From contig NZ_LT670849.1 of the NCBI RefSeq assembly GCF_900142985.1, forward strand, positions 1,922,001 through 1,986,000: DNA of 64,000 nt, in the 5' to 3' direction. Source of the DNA: Bradyrhizobium erythrophlei (lineage in GTDB: Bacteria; Pseudomonadota; Alphaproteobacteria; Rhizobiales; Xanthobacteraceae). Shown one piece after another: positions 48,901-56,961 of the stretch. The notes under the pieces were generated by a model. That model did no database searches, was not told the DNA's origin, and saw nothing but the letters and a program-made list of their open reading frames with translations. The translations under genes were made by a program, and so were the position numbers. Numbering within the stretch: the stretch's first letter is position 1; each line of letters begins with the position of its first letter.

Positions 48901-49112
48901 TGCCGCTCCAGCGGGCTGGCCACCGACGAAGCCATGGTCTCGGGACTTGTTCCCGGCAACTGCGCTGTGACCTGGATGGTTGGAAAGTCCACCTGAGGCA
49001 ATGGTGCAACGGGTAGGAGAAGATAACCGACCAGTCCGACCAGCGTCAGGCCGGTCATGATGAGCGAGGTAGCAATAGGTCGTCTAATGAACGACTCGGA
49101 GATATTTGTCAT
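45999..49112 (-). CDS. RND multidrug efflux transporter
   Basis: 1037-aa HAE1-type proton antiporter of the MdtB/MdtC/AcrB group. It has the FIRRPIAT start, TM4 acidic pair in GFVVDDAIVMVEN, TM10 GIVKKNAIMMIDF, and the IPKGFFPQQDTG entry to the second half. It pairs with the adaptor gene immediately upstream (4-bp ATGA overlap), forming an inner-membrane pump module; no outer-membrane factor is encoded nearby. It is paralogous to the 15146 pump but lacks that protein's Ser/Thr-rich insert. Codon use looks less GC-biased than in the core genes. It is the last gene of a probable six-gene operon. Confidence 0.94.
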   Translation of the reverse strand: MTNISESFIRRPIATSLIMTGLTLVGLVGYLLLPVAPLPQVDFPTIQVTAQLPGTSPETMASSVASPLERQLAQMSGIAQLTSVSGIGISVISIQFELSRNIDAAGQDVQAAINAAAGQLPKNLPSPPTYRKTNPSDPPIIVMALTSDTLPLTVVDDYADNIFAQQLSLVDGVATVLIAGAQKPAVRVEANPIELTGRGLSLEDVRSAINAATLNAPKGTLNGDRQGYTLENNDQLFNAASYRPVIVAWRNGSPVRIGDVASVVDGAEDIRGSGTYNGKKAIILIVQRQPGANVIDTVDHIKAAIPQLKASIPAAIDVSIVTDRTQTIRASVEDVQFTLILTIALVVMVIFLFLRNLLATVIPAITVPISLIGTFAVMYVLGYSLDNLSLMALTIATGFVVDDAIVMVENVARYLEQGDSPLEAAFKGSREIGFTIVSISLSLIAVFIPVLLMGGIIGRLFREFAVTVSVAILMSTVVSLTLTPMMCAQLLRHENHEQHGRLYILSERVFDAMLSTYEAGLRWVLRHRAVTLGSTIATIVLTGYLYILIPKGFFPQQDTGFIVAVSESAQDISYPAMAERQSELVRILLEDPGVDGVISAVGVGGINQTMNNGRMFINLKPRDLRDASASQIIDRLRPKLAQIQGIALFMQASQDINVGGRASRTQYQYTLQDSDLDELDHWAPVLLGALQQVPVLRDVATDQQISGPTLQLEINRDTASRLGVATQTIDDTLYDAFGQRKVAQFFTQQNSYWVVLEVDPRFQLDPNALDLIYVPSTSGKQIPLSVLVKPKRTVRSLSVNHQGQFPAITLSFNLAAGAALGQAVEAIEKVKRDLDVPATLLGTFQGNAQAFQDSLRTQPLLILAALIAVYIILGALYESLIHPITILSTIPSAGVGALLILMAFNYELSVIALIGILLLIGIVKKNAIMMIDFAIQAEKVEAASPEDAIYKAALKRFRPIMMTTFAALLGAVPLALGHGTGSEIRQPLGYAIVGGLLVSQFLTLYTTPVVYLYLHRFTRTPPATQAQRFVQQPIAAE

Positions 49113-50287
49113 TCACGTGCCTGTGGCGTTGACGCCGTTCGTCGACTCGTCGTCTGTCCTCCGGTCGTTGCGACCACTCGGCTTCCAGGGCGAAGCCGGT
49201 ATTGCCCGTCCGTGACGACCGATTCTCCAGAGCTAATGCCGCCGGCAATAAGTGCTTGTCCATTGCGGCTCGCTGAAATCTGGATGGGCCGCACCTCGAC
49301 AGTTGAATCCTGCCGAACGACGAAGACGTAACTTCCATTCGGGCCTGATTGCACCGCAGATTCTGGAATAACCGGTCCGCGCCGGGAGCCGACGACCAGG
49401 CGTGAGCTTATGAATTGACCCGGCCAAAGCGCTCCATCCCGATTTTCGAACGTCGCTTTCAGCCGCATCGTCCCAGTCGCCTGGTCAATTTGGTTGTCAA
49501 TCAGCGAAAGCTGACCTTCCGAAAGCTTGGTTTGGTCATCTTGGTCGTAAGCCGAAACCGTCAGTGGTCCGCGCCGCGACGCTTCGAGAACTTCAGGCAG
49601 GTGCTGCTGCGGTAGTGTGAAGACGACGCTAATGGGTGTCATCTGGGCGATGACAACGATACCTACCGAATCGGTCGCGTGAACGATATTGCCTTGGTCA
49701 ACAAGCCGTACGCCGGTGAGCCCCTTAAGGGGTGAAACGATCGTTGTGTAACCAAGTTGCACACGGGCGTTATCAATCACCGCCTCATCGTGAGCGATCG
49801 CAGCCTGGTACTGCGCAACTAAGGCCTTTTGTGTATCGACACTTTGGTGTGTCGCAAACTCCTTGACGACGAGCGAGCTGTATCGTTCTAGATCGAGCTT
49901 GGCGTTTGCAAGCAGGGCTTCATCACGTGCTCTATCGGCCTCCGCCTGCTGCAACAGCGCCTGGTACGGCCGCGGATCGATCACAGCCAGAAGGTCGCCG
50001 ATCTCCACAGCCTGACCTTCCTGAAAGGCAATTTTCTGAATCTCACCGTCGACCCGGACCTTTACGGTGACGGTGTTGTAGGCTTGCACGGTGCCCATAC
50101 CGGTGTGTGAAATGGGAAACGCATTCTCCTGCACAATGACGGTCGTCACCGGCACTGGTCGTATGGCCTGCGCATTGGCCGCCGCCACCGTTTTGCTGCT
50201 GACAGATATGATACCGCTATGCCAAGCGTATCCGGTGGCCGCGAGCATGATCGCGATGCCTGCACCCCAAAGCTTCCGCGTTCCCAT
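49109..50287 (-). CDS. RND efflux periplasmic adaptor (MdtA/AcrA-like)
   Basis: 392-aa membrane-fusion protein linking the pump to an outer-membrane channel. N-terminal signal-anchor (WGAGIAIMLAATGYAWHSGI). The lipoyl-like half motifs VKVRVDGEIQKIAFQEGQAV and GYTTIVSPLKGLTGVRLVDQG flank a helical hairpin (about 105-165). The C-terminal beta-barrel includes GALWPGQFISSRL. No lipobox Cys is seen. Its stop overlaps the pump start. It follows the hydrolase gene by 41 bp on the same strand. Confidence 0.92.
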   Translation of the reverse strand: MGTRKLWGAGIAIMLAATGYAWHSGIISVSSKTVAAANAQAIRPVPVTTVIVQENAFPISHTGMGTVQAYNTVTVKVRVDGEIQKIAFQEGQAVEIGDLLAVIDPRPYQALLQQAEADRARDEALLANAKLDLERYSSLVVKEFATHQSVDTQKALVAQYQAAIAHDEAVIDNARVQLGYTTIVSPLKGLTGVRLVDQGNIVHATDSVGIVVIAQMTPISVVFTLPQQHLPEVLEASRRGPLTVSAYDQDDQTKLSEGQLSLIDNQIDQATGTMRLKATFENRDGALWPGQFISSRLVVGSRRGPVIPESAVQSGPNGSYVFVVRQDSTVEVRPIQISASRNGQALIAGGISSGESVVTDGQYRLRPGSRVVATTGGQTTSRRTASTPQARE

Positions 50288-50328
50288 CTTAGCGCCCCTA
50301 TTTCTCGCTGCTAAACGGAGTTAGGGGG

Positions 50329-51498
50329 CTAGTTGCTCGCCCGGGAAGGCGTATCGCCAAGCCACAGCATGAATTCGCCGACATGCTGCGCCCAAAGATC
50401 GGGGCGCGTCATCGTGAAATGGCCGGGAGACGTTGCGGTTTCCTGCTGAACGACGTAACGGCCGTGCTCCAGCTTAGGCATGACCGTCTGGAGAACTCGC
50501 AGCCGGTCAGGATTGAATTCGTCGTCGGAGAAATTGAGTGCGAAGAGTTTCGTCTTGATCCTGAAAAGTTCCGGCTCTGGATCGTAGCTGAATGACGATT
50601 TGAGCGAATAAAGAATATCGTTCGCATCGACGTGCTCCGCCGTGAAACGATTGACATCCAGAAATTTATCAGCCGCCGGGCCGTCAGCCACTTCGTGCTG
50701 AAGAGCAGAAACGCTGTCGATCATCATTCGGAGAATATTGTACCCGATGATCCACCCGTGCGGCGTCGTCGTATAGTCGCCGTTTTTCCATTCCGGGTCG
50801 GAACGGATCGTGTCGATGACCATGCGCCGCCATAGCAGGTTGCGGCCCGACACGGGTATCGGCAAAGAAACCACAGGCATCACGCCGTCCATCATGTCGG
50901 GATAGGCCTCGGCCCACTGCCAGGCATTCATGCCCCCCATCGAGATGCCGAGGATGGCATGGAGATGCTTGATGCCAAGGGTTTCGGTGACCAGCTTGTG
51001 CTGAAGGTCGACGATGTCGCCATAGTCGTAATTGGGAAATTGGGCTTTCAGGCCATCGCTCGGCTTGCTCGATTGCCCGTGCCCTACACTATCGAGAAAG
51101 ATCAGGTAGTAGCGGCTCACATCGAGGGGGCGTCCCGGCTCGAAAAGCGCCTTTGTAAAGGTTGGGCTCAGAAGGACCCGGCTATCAGCACCGGTCCAAT
51201 GCAGCACAAGGACGGCATTGTCGACGTCACCCTGAGCATTGCGATGCGGCTTGCCGAGAGTAGCATAATGGATCTTCACGCGATCCAACGTCTCTCCGTC
51301 CCGAAACTTGTAATTAGCGAACGAGGCCTCTGCCTGCGTTGCCACCGCATTTGGCTGCTGGTCCCAGGGAGAGGGTGCTGCATTGTTGGCCGTAGCGGGC
51401 GGCGCAACGGATTGAGCAAGTCCCGAGCCGCAAAATAACGTTGCAATTGCCAGGACGAGCAGCAGTCGGGTTGCTACGGGAGCACGTTGAGGCTTCAT
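50329..51498 (-). CDS. Secreted alpha/beta hydrolase, MetX-like
   Basis: 389-aa protein with a signal peptide (RLLLVLAIATLFCGSGLAQ) and an alpha/beta hydrolase fold close to homoserine O-acetyltransferase (MetX) relatives. It shares the VDNAVLVLHWTGADS and DSVGHGQSSKP blocks. The nucleophile elbow is GISMGG (Ser186); a late His is found in SPGHFTM and an Asp in FSDDEFNP. Export makes a MetX reaction unlikely, since acetyl-CoA is absent outside the cytoplasm; an esterase or lactonase role is more plausible (inference). ATG 51498 has an AGGAAAG site. It sits inside the efflux cluster, between the 56-aa protein and the adaptor. Confidence 0.82.
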   Translation of the reverse strand: MKPQRAPVATRLLLVLAIATLFCGSGLAQSVAPPATANNAAPSPWDQQPNAVATQAEASFANYKFRDGETLDRVKIHYATLGKPHRNAQGDVDNAVLVLHWTGADSRVLLSPTFTKALFEPGRPLDVSRYYLIFLDSVGHGQSSKPSDGLKAQFPNYDYGDIVDLQHKLVTETLGIKHLHAILGISMGGMNAWQWAEAYPDMMDGVMPVVSLPIPVSGRNLLWRRMVIDTIRSDPEWKNGDYTTTPHGWIIGYNILRMMIDSVSALQHEVADGPAADKFLDVNRFTAEHVDANDILYSLKSSFSYDPEPELFRIKTKLFALNFSDDEFNPDRLRVLQTVMPKLEHGRYVVQQETATSPGHFTMTRPDLWAQHVGEFMLWLGDTPSRASN

Positions 51499-51572
51499 AA
51501 TGGCTTTCCTGATATTGCTCGTTTGTTTGTCTGGTCTGACCGCGAATTGTGATGCCGCTTCAGCCGGGATGC

Positions 51573-51743
51573 TCACGGTTTCGATTTTCGCTCAAGGTCC
51601 GCTATCCGGCGCGCAAGATCATCCCGCGGGTCAAAATTCAGCGCTTCATCAAAGCGCAGGACGCCCTGCCACAACCGACTGAGGAAGCTCGGTTTCCCGG
51701 GCAATTCTCGTGTGTTCAGCGCTTTTATATTTAACACGGTCAT
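51573..51743 (-). CDS. Small protein of unknown function (56 aa)
   Basis: Begins MTVLNIKALN after a good AAAGGAAG ribosome site; an in-frame ATG 15 nt earlier has a weaker context. It is soluble, charged and probably helical. The C-terminal half (FDEALNFDPRDDLARRIADL) looks like an amphipathic helix. I do not recognise the family. Spacing fits the operon: 39 bp after the membrane protein gene and 74 bp before the hydrolase gene. It may be a regulatory or scaffold peptide; no evidence decides. Confidence 0.6.
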   Translation of the reverse strand: MTVLNIKALNTRELPGKPSFLSRLWQGVLRFDEALNFDPRDDLARRIADLERKSKP

Positions 51744-51782
51744 GTCTCTTCCTTTCACGGCTCGTTGCGTTTGTGCGCGCCG

Positions 51783-52403
51783 TTACGCTTCTACAGCGGC
51801 GTGCTTCACCTTGCTTGCCGAACCCTGACGCAGGAGATCAAACGCCATGATATGGCTCGCGCCCGAGATGCCGACGCCATAGAGCGGAATAAGAGCCATC
51901 GGCAGCGTCTGGATGGCCGCCATTCGGGGATCGTTGAGAAGAAAGAGAGCCAGACCCGTGCCAACCGCGACTACGAAGTCCGCGAACCCAACGATATGAA
52001 AAATGAGGTACCTGGTGCGATTTTCAGGCAGCATCACGACAAACAACGCAAGAAAACCTGCGATTAAGTCGCCCCATCCTGCGTTCCGCACAAAGGCCTC
52101 GGGGAGCAGGTTGTGCGTGCCGTACCAGAAGAACACCAGCGCAGCAGCGATACGCCAGATATGAAACGCTGTAATCGATCGCAGTCCGACGGCTGCGATG
52201 TAGGCACGGAATCGCTCAGACATCGCGTAGACAATGACGGGGATCACGATACCCAACGCGATTAGCGGAGCGAGCAACAGAGACGGAATGGCGCTGTAGA
52301 ATCCTGTCTCCGCTGCGACGCAGACACCTACTCCCCAAATGGCGAGCACACTTAGCAACACACGTGTCCCACGCGCCTTGTCGACATTTCGTGTCTGATT
52401 CAT
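51783..52403 (-). CDS. Six-TM integral membrane protein of unknown function
   Basis: 206 aa with about six hydrophobic helices (VLLSVLAIWGVGVCVAA; LLLAPLIALGIVIPVIVYAM; IAAALVFFWYG; LIAGFLALFVVMLP; GFADFVVAVGTGLALFLL; MALIPLYGVGISGASHIMAF). No motif I can name. ATG 52403 (MNQTRNVDK) has an AGGAAACG site. It is placed 46 bp after the NmrA-like gene, in the efflux cluster. It could aid export or sense the membrane; unknown. Confidence 0.75.
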   Translation of the reverse strand: MNQTRNVDKARGTRVLLSVLAIWGVGVCVAAETGFYSAIPSLLLAPLIALGIVIPVIVYAMSERFRAYIAAVGLRSITAFHIWRIAAALVFFWYGTHNLLPEAFVRNAGWGDLIAGFLALFVVMLPENRTRYLIFHIVGFADFVVAVGTGLALFLLNDPRMAAIQTLPMALIPLYGVGISGASHIMAFDLLRQGSASKVKHAAVEA

Positions 52404-52449
52404 AATTTCGTTTCCTATCTCATTGTCGTCAGACAAGCCGGTTCGCGCT

Positions 52450-53547
52450 CTACAGCTTTCCCTGCCTCTTATCTTCCGTCAGTTTCAGAAGCGGAGGCGC
52501 TTTGTATAAATTCTGAGGCTGGATTCGTTCCCAAAGGCTTCCCTTGCCAAGTTCTCGTCCGAGTTGATCTTCGCGGCGAAGCCATTGCTCGACGCTTTTG
52601 ATGCGATTGGGATGAATTTCATCGAGCAACGCGTAGTCGCGCTCGATGATCTTGTGCTTCCAGATGTTCCAGAAGCCGGTGAAGTTGTCCCGGAAGCTCA
52701 TAGTGCTCTTGTCGCCGGGATCTGCGTTGTATCCGGCTGGCAGACTCGCAGCCATCTTGAGCGGACCATTCCAGTAGGAGTCGAGATCCGTGTCGATGTA
52801 CCGCGCGGGGCGCCCCGTCACCTTCTCGAACGCTGCGGCTAGCCTTTGGTAGTCAACGTCTTCAATGGCTACCTCAAGATCCATTCCACTGGCCCGCTCC
52901 GGGTTGTCAAACAGCCAGCGAGCGTAGTAGCCGCAATCTTCAAGGGCGACGTGAGGTACTGCACCATTGCCGAGCGGCACCCGCCAAGTCACGACACCTT
53001 CTTCCACCGAAGGGGTCATGGGCGTCATGGCCGAGACTGCCATCTCCATGTACGGGCCGGTCGTGAACACTGCCGCGCCCATCCTGGTTTTGTTCGTCTG
53101 GTTTTGAGACAGAATCCATTCGCCTATGCGGCCCTTGCCGTCATAGTGCCCCGCGCGGAATCTCGAATCATAGCCGGATTTCTTGAGGGCGTAGTCGAGG
53201 TTTCCGTAAACGAAGAACTTAATCCCTTCTTCGATGGCGATTTCGTAACTGCGGATAGCCCAGTAGATTTCCGTCTTCTCGCCAGTATTGAAGCCATCGA
53301 TATTGATGTACGCGCCATCGCACCCCCTGAAACCTTCCCTAAGTGTGGCCTCGTCGGCGAATGTTCCTTCCAGAATGGAGACATTGCCGAGCGCGACAAG
53401 TTCCTTTGCGCGCCGGGAAGCCGGGTCACGGCTAAGCGCCCGAACAGAATATTTTTTGTCCGCAACAAGTGCGCCGATAACGGGCAGCCCCTGGGCGCCT
53501 GTTCCACCAACGACAAAGATCCGGGACGGGGCATGGACGGACATCAC
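52450..53547 (-). CDS. NmrA-like NAD(P)-binding protein
   Basis: 365-aa atypical short-chain dehydrogenase. The Rossmann motif at the N-terminus reads VVGGTGAQG (about 12-20), followed by VRALSRDPASRRAKEL and GTFADEATLREGF, typical of the NmrA/HSCARG group. The active-site Tyr-Lys pair of classical SDRs is not obvious, so it may be a redox sensor or a quinone-type reductase. It is the first gene of the minus-strand cluster and diverges from the HxlR regulator, a combination often seen for HxlR-controlled reductases that respond to electrophiles. Confidence 0.87.
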   Translation of the reverse strand: MMSVHAPSRIFVVGGTGAQGLPVIGALVADKKYSVRALSRDPASRRAKELVALGNVSILEGTFADEATLREGFRGCDGAYINIDGFNTGEKTEIYWAIRSYEIAIEEGIKFFVYGNLDYALKKSGYDSRFRAGHYDGKGRIGEWILSQNQTNKTRMGAAVFTTGPYMEMAVSAMTPMTPSVEEGVVTWRVPLGNGAVPHVALEDCGYYARWLFDNPERASGMDLEVAIEDVDYQRLAAAFEKVTGRPARYIDTDLDSYWNGPLKMAASLPAGYNADPGDKSTMSFRDNFTGFWNIWKHKIIERDYALLDEIHPNRIKSVEQWLRREDQLGRELGKGSLWERIQPQNLYKAPPLLKLTEDKRQGKL

Positions 53548-53638
53548 TGTCTCCTCGATTCAATTGACGGATCGTCAGGCACGCCCTTCTGAGCCGCTTC
53601 TGCCGTCGCGCATGTCGACTATTGCCGTATAACAAGTA

Positions 53639-53655
53639 ACTCTTATAATAAGAGT
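53639..53655. promoter_or_regulatory. 17-bp palindrome in the HxlR/NmrA divergent promoter
   Basis: ACTCTTAT-a-ATAAGAGT is a perfect 8-1-8 palindrome, A/T-rich, in the 222-bp gap between two divergent genes (about 92 bp from the NmrA start and 115 bp from the HxlR start). HxlR regulators bind such short inverted repeats, so it is the best operator candidate for the whole cluster. Confidence 0.55.
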
Positions 53656-53769
53656 GATAGATCGAAAGGCAAGGGCTTTGTTTGCCCGCTCGCGAAGCTG
53701 TTATCGCGGTTGGCTTCTATCCCCGGATTTGTGCGACAATCACGTCCGGGTACGGAAAGGGATTAGTGA

Positions 53770-54273
53770 ATGCGCTCCAAGGGCTTCGATGGAATGATCT
53801 GCTCAATCGCCGGTGTCATGGCGGCGATTGGCGATCGTTGGGGTCTGCTGATCCTTCGTGACCTCGTCCTCGGCCTGAGGCGATACGAGGATTTTCGTCA
53901 TTCCACGGGCGTGACGCATGCGACACTAAGCGACCGGCTGAAGCATCTAGAAGAAAACGAACTGATCGAGCGGCGGCGCTATCAGACGAATCCCGAACGA
54001 TTTGAATACTTCCTGACGAAGAAGGGTATGCAAATCGCCGCTGTGATGCCGGTGCTCGCACAGATCGGGGACCGTTGTGATGTCTCAGGCGCTTCGGCCC
54101 CGCCCCTGAAATTTGTGAATCGCAAAACCGGCGCCGACATAGGGTGGGGGTTTTTCGATAAAAAGACCGGCGAGCAGCTAGACGCCAAAGACCTCGCAAT
54201 CAAGGAAGGTCCGGGATCGGACGAACTGGTTCGCTGGCGACTCTCCCACGCCGAGCGCCTCCATAAAAAATAG
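53770..54273 (+). CDS. HxlR family transcriptional regulator
   Basis: 167-aa winged helix regulator. The family core GDRWGLLILRDLVLGLRRYEDF and the recognition part TLSDRLKHLEENELIERRRY are intact. A Cys near the N-terminus (MICSIAG) matches the redox- or electrophile-sensing cysteine of HypR/QorR-type members. The C-terminal extension (about 105-167) goes beyond the usual 110-120 aa of HxlR proteins and includes a DIGWGFFDKKTGEQL stretch. It diverges from the six-gene efflux cluster and probably controls it through the palindrome at 53639. Confidence 0.9.
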   Translation: MRSKGFDGMICSIAGVMAAIGDRWGLLILRDLVLGLRRYEDFRHSTGVTHATLSDRLKHLEENELIERRRYQTNPERFEYFLTKKGMQIAAVMPVLAQIGDRCDVSGASAPPLKFVNRKTGADIGWGFFDKKTGEQLDAKDLAIKEGPGSDELVRWRLSHAERLHKK

Positions 54274-54453
54274 CTCGACGACGAGAGACACTCCCCAAGC
54301 GGCCGCGGCAGCAGACGCGGTCTGCTTATGGCACTTTTCGGACATGATCTGAACTTCGAGATGAGTCCGTTGTGCGAGCAACAGCGGACATCAGCCAAGG
54401 CACTGAATTTATGGGTTCGCGCCCAGCTTCTTGCGCCTCTGACGTTCGCGCCG

Positions 54454-54738
54454 TCAGTACGGCTTGGTCGGATTGTTCAGCATGTATTCGCCGAGGTCGC
54501 GCTGCTTCTTGTCGGCGCGGTCGATGGCGGCGCCGCGCAGCGCATCGCGATCCTTGCGGCAGTTGACGTATTCGGGCGAACCGGACGCGACCTGACCGCC
54601 CTTCCGGCAGAAGGTGTCGTCGTCCTCGCTCAGGGTTGCGCTGGCGGTCGCCGGCAGTTCGCCACGGCGGGCGCAGGACGCAAGCGCGAGCGCCGTGAGC
54701 ACCAGCGCCACCGGAAACGTTAACGTCGAAAATCGCAT
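54454..54738 (-). CDS. Small lipoprotein of unknown function (94 aa)
   Basis: Signal peptide with a lipobox (LALASC) places the mature N-terminal Cys near residue 20. The mature part has two more cysteines (TFCRKGG, VNCRKDRD), likely a disulfide, and a charged C-terminal helix ending NPTKPY. Start ATG 54738 (MRFSTLTFP). The frame is open upstream through a REP repeat, which was excluded. Family not recognised; similar short lipoproteins are common in Bradyrhizobium. Confidence 0.65.
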   Translation of the reverse strand: MRFSTLTFPVALVLTALALASCARRGELPATASATLSEDDDTFCRKGGQVASGSPEYVNCRKDRDALRGAAIDRADKKQRDLGEYMLNNPTKPY

Positions 54739-54818
54739 GCCAAATCCCGTGATGTAGGGGATCAGGTGTACCCCGAATTGTGGGATTTGTAAGCCGCCGC
54801 TACACGGACAATTCTGGC

Positions 54819-54927
54819 CGTCATTCCGGGGCGCGCGATAGCGCGAACCCGGAATCCATTTCTCCACGCGTTCATGCGGTACAATGGATTCCGGGCCCGC
54901 GCCTGTCGGCGCATCCCGGAACGACGA
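54819..54927. repeat. REP-like palindromic repeat (CGTCATTCCGGG type)
   Basis: CGTCATTCCGGGGCGCGC opens and a matching GCGCATCCCGGAACGACG closes the unit, with inner pairs CCCGGAATCCAT and ATGGATTCCGGG. It lies between prpE and the lipoprotein gene, in the same direction as both. Confidence 0.75.
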
Positions 54928-54947
54928 AAGTGCTGACGGCAAGAGCC

Positions 54948-56858
54948 TTACACCCTGCCCTTCAAGGCATCCGAGATCTCGTCCAGCACCTTGGGGTCCT
55001 CGATGGTGGCGGGCATGGACCATGGCTCGCCGTCGGCGATCTTCTTGATGGTGCCGCGCAGGATCTTGCCCGAGCGCGTCTTCGGCAAACGTCCCACCGT
55101 GATCGCCAGCTTGAACGCCGCCACCGGGCCGAGTTTCTCGCGGACCAGCGCCACGATTTCCTTTTCGATCTCAATCGGCTTGCGCGCCACGCCGGCCTTC
55201 AGCACCAGGAAGCCGCAAGGCACCTCGCCCTTGATCGCGTCCTTGATGCCGAGCACGGCGCATTCGGCGACATCAGGATGCGAGGCCAGGATCTCCTCCA
55301 TGCCGCCGGTAGAAAGGCGGTGCCCCGCGACATTGATGATGTCGTCGGTGCGGCCCATCACATAGACGTAGCCGTCTTCGTCCATGTAACCGGCGTCGGA
55401 AGTTTTGTAGTAGCCGGGAAATTCGCTGAAATAGGCTTCCTTGCAGCGCTCATCCTGCCGCCACAAGGTCGGCAGGCAGGCCGGCGGCATCGGCAGCTTG
55501 ATCACGATGGAGCCCATGGTACCCGCGCTCACCGGCTTGGAGGCTTCGTCCACGACCTCGACGCGGTAACCCGGCATCGGCACGGTCGGTGAACCATGCT
55601 TGACCGGCAACATCCCCAAGCCCACCGGGTTGCCGGCGATGCACCAGCCGGTTTCGGTCTGCCACCAGTGATCGATCACGGGCACTTTCAATTGCGCCTC
55701 GGCCCATTCCACCGTCGGCGGGTCGGCGCGTTCGCCGGCCAGGAACAGCGTGCGGAATTTCGACAGATCATATTGTCGGATGAATTTGCCGTCCGGATCC
55801 TCTTTGCGGATGGCGCGGAACGCGGTCGGCGCGGTGAACAGCGCCACCGCCTTGTGCTCGGCGATCACGCGCCAGAACGCGCCGGCATCGGGCGTGCCGA
55901 CCGGCTTGCCTTCATACATGATCGAGGTCGCGCCATGGATCAGCGGGCCATAGACGATGTAGCTGTGGCCGACCACCCAGCCGATGTCCGAGCCGCACCA
56001 CCAGACCTCGCCCGGCTTGATGCCATAGAGGTGGAACATCGACCATTTCAGCGCGACCAGATGCCCGCCATTGTCGCGCACCACGCCCTTGGGCCTGCCG
56101 GTCGTACCTGACGTGTAGAGAATATAGAGCGGATCGGTCGCCGCTACCTGAACGCAGTCGGCGGATTTGTTCGCTTTTGTCGCCGCTTCACGCAAGTCAG
56201 CCCAGTCGTGGTCGCGGCCGCTCGTCAGGTCACAGGTCTGCTGCGGCCGTTGCAGGATGACGCAGGCTTCCGGTTTCACGCTCGCGAGCTTGATCGCCTC
56301 GTCGAGCAACGGCTTGTAAGCGACGATGCGGCCGGGCTCGATGCCGCAGCTTGCGGAAAAGATCAGCTTTGGCGCGGCGTCCTCGATGCGGGTCGCCAAT
56401 TCCTTGGCCGCAAATCCGCCGAACACCACCGAATGGACCGCGCCGATCCGCGCGCAGGCCAGCATTGCCACCACAGCTTCCGGCACCATCGGCATGTAGA
56501 TGATGACGCGATCGCCCTTGGTGACGCCGAAATCCGTCATGACGCCGGCGAGCGTCTTCACCTCGGCCAGAAGTTCGGCGTAGGTAAATCTGGTGACACG
56601 GCCGGTGAGCGGCGAATCATGGATCAGCGCGAGCTGATCGGCGCGGCCGCCCGCGACATGACGGTCGAGCGCATTGTAGCAGGTGTTGACGACGGCGCCG
56701 GCAAACCAGCGGCCATAGAGACCCTGGGCAGAATCGAAAATCTTCTCCGCCGGCTTGATCCAGTCGATCTCGCGCGCCGCCTCGCCCCAAAAGCCCTCGG
56801 GGTCGCGGAGCGAGCGCGCATGGACCTCGTGATAGGTACTCTTGTGCTGAATGTTCAT
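54948..56858 (-). CDS. prpE: Propionyl-CoA synthetase
   Basis: AMP-forming acyl-CoA synthetase acting on propionate, 636 aa. The ANL motifs are complete: YTSGTTGRPKGVV, WWQTETGW, YKTSDAGYMDEDGY and the C-terminal KTRSGKILRG with the catalytic, acetylatable Lys. The start MNIQHKSTYHEVHARSLRDP and the residues SDIGWVVGHSYIVYGPL favour PrpE over acetyl-CoA synthetase. No methylcitrate genes are adjacent, so it probably feeds propionyl-CoA carboxylase. ATG 56858 was chosen; an upstream in-frame start at 56894 is less conserved. Confidence 0.93.
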   Translation of the reverse strand: MNIQHKSTYHEVHARSLRDPEGFWGEAAREIDWIKPAEKIFDSAQGLYGRWFAGAVVNTCYNALDRHVAGGRADQLALIHDSPLTGRVTRFTYAELLAEVKTLAGVMTDFGVTKGDRVIIYMPMVPEAVVAMLACARIGAVHSVVFGGFAAKELATRIEDAAPKLIFSASCGIEPGRIVAYKPLLDEAIKLASVKPEACVILQRPQQTCDLTSGRDHDWADLREAATKANKSADCVQVAATDPLYILYTSGTTGRPKGVVRDNGGHLVALKWSMFHLYGIKPGEVWWCGSDIGWVVGHSYIVYGPLIHGATSIMYEGKPVGTPDAGAFWRVIAEHKAVALFTAPTAFRAIRKEDPDGKFIRQYDLSKFRTLFLAGERADPPTVEWAEAQLKVPVIDHWWQTETGWCIAGNPVGLGMLPVKHGSPTVPMPGYRVEVVDEASKPVSAGTMGSIVIKLPMPPACLPTLWRQDERCKEAYFSEFPGYYKTSDAGYMDEDGYVYVMGRTDDIINVAGHRLSTGGMEEILASHPDVAECAVLGIKDAIKGEVPCGFLVLKAGVARKPIEIEKEIVALVREKLGPVAAFKLAITVGRLPKTRSGKILRGTIKKIADGEPWSMPATIEDPKVLDEISDALKGRV

Positions 56859-56961
56859 GGCGCCTCTCCCGAAGGCTTTCGGCGCCATTGTCACCCGAAG
56901 CGGCAGCTATTCAAGCCGAAATTGCGACGGCCTGACGTCAGCACATCGTCTAGTCGTTGCT

